Assembly: GCA_029202485.1 (NCBI GenBank)
Contig: CP119313.1
Location: 1,116,001 to 1,180,000 of the forward strand
From: Candidatus Pedobacter colombiensis
Lineage (GTDB): Bacteria > Bacteroidota > Bacteroidia > Sphingobacteriales > Sphingobacteriaceae
Direction: 5' to 3'
DNA length: 64,000 bases
A program made the translations under genes and the position numbers. The notes under the pieces were generated by a model. That model saw nothing but the letters and a program-made list of their open reading frames with translations, was not told where the DNA came from and ran no database searches. Numbering within the stretch: the first letter of the stretch is position 1; each line of letters starts with the position of its first letter. Positions 1-8,339 of the stretch are shown one piece after another.

Positions 1-57
1 AAGTAATTTCATCGCTTTTTCAGGTGTTACTTTTCTTTTTTTCTTTAACTTTTCCAT
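1..57 (-). CDS. N-terminus of a small unknown protein, cut by the window edge
   Basis: Reading the minus strand from an ATG at 57-55 gives an open, lysine-rich N-terminus (MEKLKKKRKVTPEKAMKLL) that runs off the left edge. A purine-rich stretch (AAAAAAGGCAG) sits just before the ATG and could be a ribosome binding site. The style is that of short basic Bacteroidetes proteins often found next to mobile-element genes, but only 19 residues are visible and no function can be assigned. Confidence 0.45.
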   Translation of the reverse strand, partial: MEKLKKKRKVTPEKAMKLL

Positions 58-210
58 TCTGCCTTTTTTAGGCAAAAATGTTGGCTCAAAACAATAGTCG
101 TTAACACCATTATAACACAGTGTTGTTCTATTTTTTAACCTTTAATTTTTATATTTTATTCAATTGATAATGAGCAATGTGTTGAATTTGTAATTCATTT
201 CAAAGGCTAA

Positions 211-237
211 TTGCGTTATTATTTTTCTATACATTTG
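211..237 (+). promoter_or_regulatory. Candidate Bacteroidetes-type promoter
   Basis: TTG at 211-213 is followed after 16 bases by TACATTTG (230-237), an exact match to the TAnnTTTG -7 box of Bacteroidetes. It would start a transcript near 244, which favours the ATG at 280 as the start of the downstream gene over the earlier in-frame TTG at 211. Confidence 0.4.
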
Positions 238-279
238 GGCTTAGAATTAGATAAAATCTATGAGCTCAAGTTTATTGTG

Positions 280-552
280 ATGAGCACGATAAAAGTGCAT
301 TTTCGACGCTATACTTGCAACATGTATCTACCAATGCGCATCATTTTTAATGAGAAGGACTGTACCTACCTGATCATCACCAAGGGAATTACAAAAGAAA
401 CCAGTGCAATCCATATAAAACTGAATGATACGGAATATCAGCTTCTTTGTAATGCAAAAGGGGATTGGGATGCTGTTGATGCGACTGTGAGCGATCATTC
501 CGGACTACTTAAAGCGATAGGCAGAAACATCAAACTTCGGTACCAGTTATAA
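280..552 (+). CDS. Hypothetical protein, about 90 residues
   Basis: I do not recognise a family. The product from ATG 280 begins MSTIKVHFRR and ends NIKLRYQL. It has alternating hydrophobic residues suggestive of a small beta-rich fold and contains no signal peptide or membrane segment. An in-frame TTG at 211 would add 23 residues, but it falls on the -33 element of a good promoter match, so the internal ATG is preferred. It is transcribed divergently from the partial gene at 1-57 and convergently with the next gene at 625-1050. Confidence 0.55.
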   Translation: MSTIKVHFRRYTCNMYLPMRIIFNEKDCTYLIITKGITKETSAIHIKLNDTEYQLLCNAKGDWDAVDATVSDHSGLLKAIGRNIKLRYQL

Positions 553-624
553 AAGGATATGGGAATGATTTTCTTGGTGGGGGATGTCAAACAAAACTTT
601 TATTCTTATTGGTAATTAACAATT

Positions 625-1050
625 TCATTGCTGAAGTAAGATTAGTTTATCGAATTTCTTTTGAGCTTCTTTGGTAACAGCGTCGCAATAAGCTATAGTT
701 TCCTTTTTAAGTTGAATGTAGAACGGATGGTTCGGCTTTTTAAAATGGGTATCAAACCATTTTAACGCCTGGGTTTGGAATACTGGGGAAAACCCAGGTT
801 TTATTTTCCTTATTTCAATTAGGTCATTGATTCCTTTTTTCCAGACGCTCATAAATGAATTTCGGTCAGAATGAGCAACCATCTCGACCATTCGTTTATC
901 CCTTAATTGTGATGGCGTTGGTTTTACGATTTTATGTATGGTCGTTATTTCCTCTGCTATTGGTTCAGTTTGCAAAAGTGTCTGGGGTAAAGTGGAATAG
1001 ATTTTTTCAAGAAGTTCAATGATCCGGTCTAGTTTTTCTTCCATCTTCAT
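625..1050 (-). CDS. Hypothetical protein, 141 residues, N-terminal coiled coil
   Basis: No family recognised. The first 25 residues (MKMEEKLDRIIELLEKIYSTL) form a short amphipathic helix with heptad-like leucines/isoleucines. A linker follows, then a basic domain with a KPTPSQLRDKRM stretch and a lysine-rich helical C-terminus. There are no membrane segments. It is about 100 bases downstream of the CHC2/GIY-YIG gene on the same strand and may share its transcript. A second start (M3) two codons in is possible. Confidence 0.6.
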   Translation of the reverse strand: MKMEEKLDRIIELLEKIYSTLPQTLLQTEPIAEEITTIHKIVKPTPSQLRDKRMVEMVAHSDRNSFMSVWKKGINDLIEIRKIKPGFSPVFQTQALKWFDTHFKKPNHPFYIQLKKETIAYCDAVTKEAQKKFDKLILLQQ

Positions 1051-1149
1051 GATGTATTAGATTTTAAGGATAACAGTCGTTTTTGCGATTTTAGTTTAAT
1101 TAAATGGAGTGAAAATAAAGCCTCCATCTATTTGAAACAGTATGCTTAC

Positions 1150-2022
1150 TTATTGTAAATCCAATTCTTTAGGCTTTTGAATAACATCTGCCGTCCAACG
1201 ATAACCCCTTACATTTTCCCAGCCATAGTCTTTCATGGCCTGCAAGGTGAGTTGCATAGCGGTTTCAATGTTCAGTGTCTTAACTTTTTGGATTACCCTT
1301 TTGGGTGGATATTTTTTTGTCCAGGCTAAGCCTTTTCCCGCGAATTGACGCTCGATGTCTGCTTCCATATCCTGGCTGAAGCCTACATAATATTTTCCTT
1401 CCTTTAGCAATAGTAAATAAGCACCATCTTTCTTTTTGCGGTGGAGGGCTTCCGGGGTTTGATCGTAGTGCAAATATTTGAAGGCGTAATTACCACCGCG
1501 GACATTTCGCCAGCCGTACCTGCTCATGTATTTCTGGGTAATTTCGTTTTCCATATCAAAAGGAACGCTTTCAAAATATTCCAGAACCTCAATCATTTGG
1601 TATTTCTTTGTCCATATAGCGCCGTTCCCGCTTTGGTGTGCTTTGATCCTTGCGTCAAAGTTTTGGCTGAAACCGATATAGTATTTATCTTCCTGGAGTT
1701 TCAGGACGTAGACCGTACCAGTGAGGTCTGATATTTCGGCTTCTATCAGGCCGATGCGTAAGGCAAGACTGTAAATGGCTTCTGGGTAGTTTTTGCGCTC
1801 GATTCTTTTCATGAATTCTATCGCATTACCGCCTGCGCCGCAACCAAAGCATTTGAATATCTGTTTCTCTGGGGATATGGTCATAGATGGTGTTTTTTCC
1901 TTATGAAACAGGCAAAGGGTTTTGTAATCCTTACCTACTTTTTTTAATTCGGTATAGCTGCCAACCAGTGCTACGATGTCGGTCTCGGCGAGGACTTCTT
2001 CAATAAATTCATCTGGTATCAT
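1150..2022 (-). CDS. CHC2 zinc-finger protein fused to two GIY-YIG-like domains
   Basis: Residues 1-95 match the DnaG-type CHC2 zinc finger: Cys37, His40, Cys58 and Cys61 lie in the typical setting CLFHKEKTPS...FKCFGCGAGG. No TOPRIM or primase core follows. Residues 103-180 resemble a GIY-YIG nuclease fold (VYVL...YYIGFSQ, Arg125, Glu160). Residues 200-276 repeat the same domain (AYLLLL...YYVGFSQ), but Arg125 is replaced by Asp222 and Glu160 by Gln257, so the second copy looks catalytically dead. Known: CHC2 fingers bind DNA in primases, and GIY-YIG domains cut DNA with Arg and Glu as key residues. Inference: a DNA-binding nuclease or sensor of an ICE, not a primase. The fusion is unusual. 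Confidence 0.8.
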   Translation of the reverse strand: MIPDEFIEEVLAETDIVALVGSYTELKKVGKDYKTLCLFHKEKTPSMTISPEKQIFKCFGCGAGGNAIEFMKRIERKNYPEAIYSLALRIGLIEAEISDLTGTVYVLKLQEDKYYIGFSQNFDARIKAHQSGNGAIWTKKYQMIEVLEYFESVPFDMENEITQKYMSRYGWRNVRGGNYAFKYLHYDQTPEALHRKKKDGAYLLLLKEGKYYVGFSQDMEADIERQFAGKGLAWTKKYPPKRVIQKVKTLNIETAMQLTLQAMKDYGWENVRGYRWTADVIQKPKELDLQ

Positions 2023-2154
2023 AGGAGGGGATTTGAGGGTTAATACAAGTATGAACTACACAAGTTAGGCGTTTTTGGTTGGATTCTGAAATGGGGTTTG
2101 TGTGTTAAGGTTTTGTTTAATAGTTGTTTATGGGATGTTCTGGTTTTTTTGTTG

Positions 2155-2185
2155 TTTCAAGGTGCCAATCTGGCTCCTTGGAAAA
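2155..2185 (+). repeat. Dispersed stem-loop repeat, copy 1
   Basis: The segment around 2157-2183 holds CAAGG-TGCCAATCTGGCT-CCTTG, an imperfect hairpin. Related copies lie at 3123-3150 (CAAGG...GGCTCTTTGAG) and 14573-14600 (CAGGTGCCAATGAGCCTGGCTCCTGAG). All three are intergenic and sit beside cargo genes. Confidence 0.5.
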
Positions 2186-2241
2186 TGTAGTGATTGGGGA
2201 CGTTTTATATCGGTTGGTTTTTACGCATGGTGTTGTGAATC

Positions 2242-2424
2242 GGTTTTCTTACCGGGAGTTTTACATCGAATAAGGTGAGGGGGTATTTGAGAGGCGTTAA
2301 TTTTTTAGCTTTTTTGGGTTGGTTGGTTGGTTGGTTGGTTGGTTGGTTGGTTGGTTGGTTTTGTTTTTTACCGGAGGTTTGGCATTGGGTTAGGTGTGGG
2401 GGTATTTGAGAGGCATTAATTTTT
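2242..2424 (+). repeat. Tandem pair of a ~60 bp intergenic repeat flanking a GGTT tract
   Basis: Two similar blocks, 2242-2308 and 2363-2424, each run from a TTACCGG(G/A)(A/G)G segment to GGGGGTATTTGAGAGGC(G/A)TTAAT. A third, more diverged copy is at 3186-3247 (GTCCGGGCG...GGGGGTGTTTGAGAACATTAAT). A partial one is at 11250-11294 after the coupling-protein gene. No reading frame of coding character covers the 2023-2499 gap. Confidence 0.6.
2317..2360 (+). repeat. Tetranucleotide microsatellite (GGTT)11
   Basis: Eleven uninterrupted copies of GGTT occupy 44 bases between the two 60 bp repeats. Perfect tetranucleotide tracts of this length are rare in bacterial chromosomes and are prone to slippage. 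It lies about 140 bases upstream of the HNH gene, outside any gene. Confidence 0.95.
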
Positions 2425-2499
2425 ATTTTTTGAATGGATGTTCATATCTAGAAAAAAGTAGAAATTTGAGCTAGACATTTTATTTTAAAAGGGCTGATT

Positions 2500-3102
2500 T
2501 TGAAATCTATAAAGGAAACACTTCATATTGATGGAACCGTTTGTTTGAAAAAGAGAACGGTCGCTAGTAAGGCTAAGATTGTTAAATATTGGGAAAATAC
2601 AGTTTATCAGTATTTGGGTTGTGATATTGAAGTAGGTTTTCCAGGGTGCTGGGCTTGTGGGTTTGCTGGGTTCAAGGAGGAGGAGGAGGAAGTTGAGGTT
2701 TATGAGAATTGGAATAGGCAGGGTTATTTGGATAGGTGTCATATAGTTCCTAAGGCACATAGTGGATGTAATTGTGAGGCTAATCTGGTTTTATTGTGCC
2801 GGAAGTGTCATAGGGCAAGTCCTGACACGAGATCTGCTGAGTTGTTTGTAAGGTGGTTAAATGGAAGAAAGAGCTGGTGGGAATTAACTTATAAAGAGAT
2901 TGCTGATGCTGCTTTGGAGTTAAACTTTTCTTTTGAGGATTTTGATCTTGATTTGGATGCTTATAAAGATGAATTTCAGCGGTATTTAAGGCTTAATGCT
3001 ATTCCTGTGGGCGGTACCTTGGCCAGAACTACTTTTTTAGCTTGCCTAATTGAATTTAGGGAGCTTGTTCAGGGAGGATCTTCTTCAGGAAAGATTGTTT
3101 AA
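2500..3102 (+). CDS. HNH endonuclease, 200 residues
   Basis: The core is a zinc-containing HNH motif. Cys50/Cys53 (CWAC) are followed by Asp78-Arg-Cys-His81 (DRCHIVPKAH), Asn95 (EANLVLLC) and Cys100-x2-Cys103-His104. Such domains cut DNA with one metal ion; His81 would be the general base. A run of six glutamates (residues 60-65) precedes the core. No ATG is available in frame, so a TTG start at 2500 with an AAAAGGG stretch 10 bases upstream is proposed. The C-terminal 90 residues have no recognisable domain. Neighbours are repeats on both sides and a STAND NTPase gene downstream, so a role in restriction or defence is plausible but inferred. Confidence 0.75.
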   Translation: MKSIKETLHIDGTVCLKKRTVASKAKIVKYWENTVYQYLGCDIEVGFPGCWACGFAGFKEEEEEVEVYENWNRQGYLDRCHIVPKAHSGCNCEANLVLLCRKCHRASPDTRSAELFVRWLNGRKSWWELTYKEIADAALELNFSFEDFDLDLDAYKDEFQRYLRLNAIPVGGTLARTTFLACLIEFRELVQGGSSSGKIV

Positions 3103-3117
3103 ATGTTTTTTAGTTTT

Positions 3118-3250
3118 CCTTGTTTCAAGGTTTCAATTGGCTCTTTGAGCTATGTTTTATTCCGATTGATTGGGGCTTGTTTTTGTTTTTTGTCCGGGCG
3201 TTTAGCATTGCGATATTGAGGGGGTGTTTGAGAACATTAATTTTTAGTTT
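3118..3250 (+). repeat. Composite intergenic repeat downstream of the HNH gene
   Basis: This region joins a copy of the stem-loop repeat (3121-3150) to a copy of the 60 bp repeat (3186-3247), the same two units found separated upstream of the HNH gene. The HNH gene is therefore bracketed by related repeats. An open frame crosses this DNA but has no coding character. The remaining 3250-3545 stretch shows only weak open frames and AT-rich sequence. Confidence 0.5.
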
Positions 3251-3545
3251 TTCTGGTCTTGTTCTTTTATTGATATCAATTGTTCTAAAATTTGTTGGGA
3301 TTGAGGAACCATTAATATTCCATAGATTTTATTTATTACTTAAAGTCCATAACACCCTAATAAAGAAATTAATTATATTAGATGCTTGAAAAATTAGTGC
3401 TTGAAATACGATTGATTTTACCACATATATTTAAGCGGGTGTGTCTAAATGATATTCTTATGGAGTTATGCCAGCCAGGTCGTTACCCCAAGAGCATATC
3501 GGTATCTAAGTACAAAAAATATAAATTATTAATTTATTCAAGCTT

Positions 3546-3593
3546 ATGCGTTAAGATCAACTATCAAATCATTGGTAGTTGATCTTAACGCAT
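3546..3593. promoter_or_regulatory. 18 bp perfect inverted repeat upstream of the STAND gene
   Basis: ATGCGTTAAGATCAACTA (3546-3563) and its exact complement (3576-3593) flank a 12-base loop. The right arm ends 17 bases before the chosen ATG at 3611. No T-run follows, so it is not a typical terminator. It could be an operator or an RNA hairpin that controls translation of the STAND protein. The arms themselves are clear in the sequence; the role is inferred. Confidence 0.7.
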
Positions 3594-3610
3594 GGTTTTA
3601 CGCTCATTAT

Positions 3611-6600
3611 ATGAAACAATCTCATTTAGTACCTGTAATCAACGATTTACTAACCCAATCCTCAATCGAAGTTAGAGATAAGGGAAAACTAAAGCTTTAT
3701 GATGTTAATGTAATATCAGAAGATGTGTTTGCTCCGATTCTAAGCATCTTTTTTGATGTCAAATTAGAGAATTTAAATAAGGAAAAATCTAACTTTCCTG
3801 GTATAGATCTTTCTAGCCAAGAGCATGAAACCATTGGGGATAAAAAAAAGCGCGTTGCTTTCCAAATTACCTCAACTAACTCTATAGCTAAAATAAAGAA
3901 AACGCTACAGATGTACGTTAAGCATGAGCTTTACAAGGAATTTGATCGCGTATACATATATAATTTAGATGAAAAGCAGAGTTCTTATCAGGCTTCGTCC
4001 CTTAAAGAGGTTGAAGGTATAATTGATGGTAAATTTGAATTTGACCTTACAAACAATGTGCTTGATCGGACGGATTTGCAAGCCATGCTTGGCTCTGTTA
4101 AAGATATTTCTAAGATAGAGCGGATTCATCGCTTACTTGAGGATCAGTATGTTTATAAAAAGAAGAGTCTTCTTTCTTTGGAAATTTGGGAGCGCGATGG
4201 GAAATTAGGCTATGGATTCTCGAATCTTATTGATAGTATAGATGCTACTACTTACAGTACGTTGATTGAAAATGGGATATCGGGTGATGCCAAGGAGCTA
4301 TTAAAAATTCTTTTTGAGCGTTACAACAGCTCATTTAGTGCGAACTACGAAAAGAATAAACCGTTAAATTATCCAAATCTTGGCTTTAATACCTATTTAA
4401 AGGCTGGATTTCAACAGCTTGAAGATTCTTACAAAGAGGTATCTGATTTAGTTCCTTCTGATCTTTCCTCTGAAGAGCTTATGAAGAGCATTTCTAGTTC
4501 TATTGATGGCCTTCGTAAAAATCTAAATGAAAGTGATTTTCCGCTAGTCAATGATCCTATTAATCATCCTGCTATTCAATTTGTTAAAGCCACTGCACAG
4601 GATATTTTAAAGGATTCAGGACTTGATCCGGAGATTATCCAATCGTTTATTAAGGATTACAATCAGCATATAGCAAATACGGTAAAGGAGGTTTTTGGTC
4701 CGGAGAATTATGCTCAGCATATTGAAACGACTAAGGAAATGTGGATCAGAGAGAATGAAAAAGAACTCCTTTTACATCAAAAAAACTTGAATTGTTTGGG
4801 CTTTGTTGATGGTGAAGAACTGGAATACCAGGAAGCTTTCGGTACTTGGGTAGATGTCAGGAATTATGGAATGCATTACGAGGAAGATGGGGATAATCGA
4901 CATGATAGATCTTATGATTATAACAAAAACTTTAATAGGGTCAGAAGGGGAGAGGAGGATTTAAAACCGGTCTCTGAAATGATTGATGAGTATTTTTTAG
5001 CTAGCTCAAAAAAGGCAGATGATTATCTAAATAATATTTTATTTATGATTGCAGATTTTGGAAAAGGAAAAACCAGTTTTCTTAAAAATTATGCATCTAA
5101 TTTAGCTCAGTCATATCTTAAGACCCATCAAGGGTTATTTCCTGTTTACTTAAACCTTAATCAATACGACCGATATAGCAACTCCCCTACACTTGGCATT
5201 ATAGCTAACTATCTAGCTAAAGTCTTCAAAATCGATATCAAATCGGACTATTTCCGTAAGAAAGAATATATATTCCTTATCGATTCACTGGATGAAAGTG
5301 GAGAGTTATCTGAAAGTCATATTGATAGGGTAGTAAAGGATATTCTGGAAATACAAAATTTAGATAGTATAAATCAGAGAAAAAATAGGGTTGTGGTTGC
5401 AACCAGGCCGATTGCTAAAGGCTTGAAAGAACAGATAAGTAAATATCGTCCCCATGAGATAAGTTTCCCTGATAATAAAGGTGTTTATTCTGAAATCACA
5501 GAGAATTATATCTCTTTTTATGGATTCAAACAGACACAATTTGATCAGTACATTGAATTTGCACTAAAAAAGTTTATCGTTAATAAAAATATTCAAACAA
5601 AGACTTTCAGTGGCTTATCCAAGAAAATACTTCAGTCAGTTGAAAGCGGTAAACCAATTGCGCTCTACGAGACATTACTCAATGATGTTCTAAAAGCTAG
5701 TGAACTCAGTAGGCCAATCTTCGCGTACATGATTTATAAATTGATTTCATCCAATACTGATTTTATTGATCTTGGCAAGGTTGGGGTTTACATCTCATTT
5801 CTTAATCAGCTGACTAAGGAAGCCAAACATAAGGATGATATAGCTCATAAGGTGAACATAAGGGAGGAGTTTACCTATCGTAATGTGCTACATGCCTCGG
5901 CAATTTTATGGCAGTACAAAAGACATAGCAATGAGCAAATTTCACTGACAAAGGCAGATATTTGTAGAACTATCGATGAAAGTGAAATTGATAGGGATGA
6001 TAGAATAGTTTTATCAAAATTTGATGATATAGCATCCATACATTTCCTTTCACACTCTTATTTAGGAGAGAAGGAAAATACACTTCATTTTCAGCATCAG
6101 TCATTTGCAGAGATCCTCTTGGCGGAATATTATCTTAAGGTTTTTATTAAATATGCCATTGATGACGATACCGATGTTGAGGAGGCGAGTATCAGACTAA
6201 ATATAGGAATTCCGACTGATCAAACTGTCTTGTTCCTAAGAGGATTAATTACTTTACTTAGAGAGTGCGTAGAAGGTGATCCTAAAAATCCTTCAATTTA
6301 TAATAAACGTGAGCTGCTTATACCGCTTTTGGCTTCTATTGCTATAAAAAAACACAATAAAAAGTTGTATTCAACCAGACTCAATATTACTTGGTTCGAA
6401 AACCACGAAGAGGACCTTTATCGATCAAATAAACTTAGCAGCAGAATCGTTCAAGATTTCCCGATCAAATTAGCTACGCTTGAAAAAATACAAAGGCTCT
6501 GTGAGAAAATTATTGAATCTCCAATGAATTATAGTCTTGGTGAATTTTCAAGCCAAACCATTCTCTATAAAAATGAATTAATGGCTACCTCCGGAAGAGT

Positions 6601-7402
6601 GATAAATGTGAATATAGAAAAATGGTTTGCGCTGTTGACTGGAAATTTGGTAGCAAATGATATAGCCAATCGTATTTTTTTTAATACCAATGTTAAATTC
6701 TGGCATCTATTTAGAATGATTAAGAACTGGAATTTTGAAAAAGGACTTATCTCTAACTGGGGAGGAGATTTATTTAAAGGGATAAATATGAAGGATAATA
6801 GAAATTTTGTCAGTTATTCTCACCTTGTCCTTAATCATATTGACTTTTCATATTCTTACTTCTGCTCGTTGGAAATCGAGGACTCGGCCCTTAGATCCTG
6901 CAATTTTTCAAATTCAACTTTTGATATGGTCAGGATACAATCATCTGATATACAAAATACAAGATTCGATAACATTATTTTGAAGGATGTAGAGTCGCCA
7001 GAGGATGACCCCTTCTTCTATGGACCTTTTAGTCTAATGTTCTGTTTTATAAGTCAAGGTGTGATGTTTCCCCGGAAATTAAATAATATTTTACAAGGAA
7101 ATAGCTCCGGAATTAGCAATTTTGGAGCTGAAGTAGCACATGTTATAGAATATTCACATGTTTTTGAAGATTTTGAGCATATCAGAGGATTATTTAAGGT
7201 GCTTATGTCCAAAGGTGTATCCCGAACAGTTATATTGTCTGCTTTTGTATTTATTGAAGATCCAGAACCTGGCGAAGAGACAGAGCTGCAAAGCCTTAGC
7301 TCCATGTTCAAGAGTTTGATTACTAGTGTCTTTATGGAAGTCGAACAAGAAAAAAAAGATAAAATAATTCTTCCCGCTATTGTAGACCTGTCTGTAAATT
7401 AA
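3611..7402 (+). CDS. SMEK-domain NACHT/STAND NTPase with pentapeptide repeats
   Basis: From the ATG at 3611 (1263 residues; an in-frame TTG at 3572 lies inside the inverted repeat) the N-terminus KQSHLVPVINDLLTQSS...FPGIDL...RVAFQITST matches the SMEK domain seen on bacterial NTPases. The centre has a Walker A loop (ADFGKGKT, 481-488) and a NACHT-like Walker B (FLIDSLDE, 555-562), followed by an ATR motif (VVVATRP). An alpha-helical region leads to about 60 residues (1065-1125) of pentapeptide-like repeats (NHIDFSYSYF, SCNFSNSTFD). Known: STAND/NACHT proteins of this architecture are antiphage sensors that oligomerise on recognising a phage product. SMEK's IDL...FQIT pattern recalls a degenerate PD-(D/E)xK fold, so it may be the effector; that is inference. 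The gene is AT-rich compared with the mob genes that follow. Confidence 0.8.
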   Translation: MKQSHLVPVINDLLTQSSIEVRDKGKLKLYDVNVISEDVFAPILSIFFDVKLENLNKEKSNFPGIDLSSQEHETIGDKKKRVAFQITSTNSIAKIKKTLQMYVKHELYKEFDRVYIYNLDEKQSSYQASSLKEVEGIIDGKFEFDLTNNVLDRTDLQAMLGSVKDISKIERIHRLLEDQYVYKKKSLLSLEIWERDGKLGYGFSNLIDSIDATTYSTLIENGISGDAKELLKILFERYNSSFSANYEKNKPLNYPNLGFNTYLKAGFQQLEDSYKEVSDLVPSDLSSEELMKSISSSIDGLRKNLNESDFPLVNDPINHPAIQFVKATAQDILKDSGLDPEIIQSFIKDYNQHIANTVKEVFGPENYAQHIETTKEMWIRENEKELLLHQKNLNCLGFVDGEELEYQEAFGTWVDVRNYGMHYEEDGDNRHDRSYDYNKNFNRVRRGEEDLKPVSEMIDEYFLASSKKADDYLNNILFMIADFGKGKTSFLKNYASNLAQSYLKTHQGLFPVYLNLNQYDRYSNSPTLGIIANYLAKVFKIDIKSDYFRKKEYIFLIDSLDESGELSESHIDRVVKDILEIQNLDSINQRKNRVVVATRPIAKGLKEQISKYRPHEISFPDNKGVYSEITENYISFYGFKQTQFDQYIEFALKKFIVNKNIQTKTFSGLSKKILQSVESGKPIALYETLLNDVLKASELSRPIFAYMIYKLISSNTDFIDLGKVGVYISFLNQLTKEAKHKDDIAHKVNIREEFTYRNVLHASAILWQYKRHSNEQISLTKADICRTIDESEIDRDDRIVLSKFDDIASIHFLSHSYLGEKENTLHFQHQSFAEILLAEYYLKVFIKYAIDDDTDVEEASIRLNIGIPTDQTVLFLRGLITLLRECVEGDPKNPSIYNKRELLIPLLASIAIKKHNKKLYSTRLNITWFENHEEDLYRSNKLSSRIVQDFPIKLATLEKIQRLCEKIIESPMNYSLGEFSSQTILYKNELMATSGRVINVNIEKWFALLTGNLVANDIANRIFFNTNVKFWHLFRMIKNWNFEKGLISNWGGDLFKGINMKDNRNFVSYSHLVLNHIDFSYSYFCSLEIEDSALRSCNFSNSTFDMVRIQSSDIQNTRFDNIILKDVESPEDDPFFYGPFSLMFCFISQGVMFPRKLNNILQGNSSGISNFGAEVAHVIEYSHVFEDFEHIRGLFKVLMSKGVSRTVILSAFVFIEDPEPGEETELQSLSSMFKSLITSVFMEVEQEKKDKIILPAIVDLSVN

Positions 7403-7618
7403 TATCCCAATTCCAAGTTGCTGTTATTGAACTTGTTAATTGTGAGCGGAATTGCTGAAATGACAATGTGTACTTTAATTGTTTTTAACACTATCCTATT
7501 ATGATGTTAATAGATAGTTTGTAGATACTCAATCTTTGTTGGCATATATAAAATGTCATGCAGGAGTTCTACCAGATTACCCCACCTTTACCGCAATGGT
7601 TTTGGTGTTTAGGAGCGT

Positions 7619-7773
7619 CCAATTTTCTTCAAAAAATTGGAGCAAGCGGAAATTGGGCAGCAGCCCTATTTAGTCCCTCAAGCTGCCGCAATGAGGGTTT
7701 GACTTATACTCCGGGTATAAGTTACCTGCACAGCAGGTACAAAAAAGCAAAAAAAAGTATAAGTCCACTTATA
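7619..7773 (+). other. Candidate origin of transfer (oriT) with five hairpins
   Basis: Directly upstream of the mobilization genes lie five inverted repeats: 7619-7626/7633-7640 (CCAATTTT arms), 7675-7680/7692-7697 (CCCTCA), 7702-7709/7715-7722 (ACTTATAC), 7723-7729/7733-7739 (TACCTGC) and 7758-7764/7767-7773 (TATAAGT). The third and fifth share the ACTTATA/TATAAGT half-site, which suggests binding by one protein, possibly the BfmA-like product 10 bases downstream. Position and structure fit an oriT plus autoregulatory operator; the nick site cannot be identified by eye. The 7403-7618 stretch otherwise shows nothing. Confidence 0.5.
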
Positions 7774-7783
7774 AGCTAATGAT

Positions 7784-8338
7784 ATGGCTACAAGGGACAA
7801 CTACACCAAATCACTACGCTTTTCCGTAGAAACAGATGCCAAATTGGGTAAGCTGGCCATAAAATATGGCTACAGCAAATTCCAGTTCTTTAACCAGATG
7901 GTAGAATACTTTCACCGTACCAAAAAAGACCCCACAGACATCAACGATGAACTGTTGAAACGCACCTTAAGCCGTAACCATGACGCTTACACCAGCTTCA
8001 TTAAAACACAAGAAAAGGTATTACTGATCCCCATGCATCAAAGTGTAGAACGAATGATCCGTAACCAGGAGCAGATCGTAAAATACTTCAATGAGCAGGT
8101 ATTAAACGCCAATAAGGAACTATTGAAACAGCAGCAGGGACAAAATCAGAAGACCAAAGAAACCGATAACCAGCTGAAGCAAATCATCGGTCACCTGCAA
8201 AGCCGTAAAAAACTAAAAGAACAATTCCTATACCTATTTGAGACCTATGTTAAAAGCAGAGAGAACCTGGGCACCTTCAAAACCAGGGAGCGTGAAGAGC
8301 TAACCACACAAACACGTAAACAAATCCAGGAATTATAA
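7784..8338 (+). CDS. BfmA/BtgA-type mobilization accessory protein
   Basis: The 184-residue product starts with a ribbon-helix-helix-like segment (MATRDNYTKSLRFSVETDAKLGKLAIKYGYSKFQFFNQM). A long, charged, glutamine/lysine-rich helical region (about 85-180) follows and is likely a coiled coil. This matches the BfmA/BtgA mobilization proteins of Bacteroidetes, which bind oriT and help the relaxase form the relaxosome. It is the first gene of a tight operon (2 bases before the relaxase gene) and directly follows the hairpin cluster. No other function seems likely. Confidence 0.85.
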   Translation: MATRDNYTKSLRFSVETDAKLGKLAIKYGYSKFQFFNQMVEYFHRTKKDPTDINDELLKRTLSRNHDAYTSFIKTQEKVLLIPMHQSVERMIRNQEQIVKYFNEQVLNANKELLKQQQGQNQKTKETDNQLKQIIGHLQSRKKLKEQFLYLFETYVKSRENLGTFKTREREELTTQTRKQIQEL

Positions 8339-8339
8339 A

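Noticed and set aside
1441..1731. Plus-strand 96-residue frame inside the CHC2/GIY-YIG gene
   Set aside because: It is antisense to a gene with clear motifs and shows no domain.
3120..3389. 89-residue open frame MFQGFNWLFEL...
   Set aside because: It runs through the repeat region downstream of the HNH gene, starts in the stem-loop repeat, and has no coding character.
3382..3582. 66-residue open frame MLEKLVLEIRL...
   Set aside because: Its end runs through the inverted repeat before the STAND gene; it has no recognisable domain and no clear ribosome binding site. A real small gene cannot be ruled out, but I cannot support it.
7558..7779. 73-residue open frame upstream of the mobilization genes
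   Set aside because: It lies over the five-hairpin candidate oriT; the peptide has no family character, and the hairpin pattern explains the sequence better.
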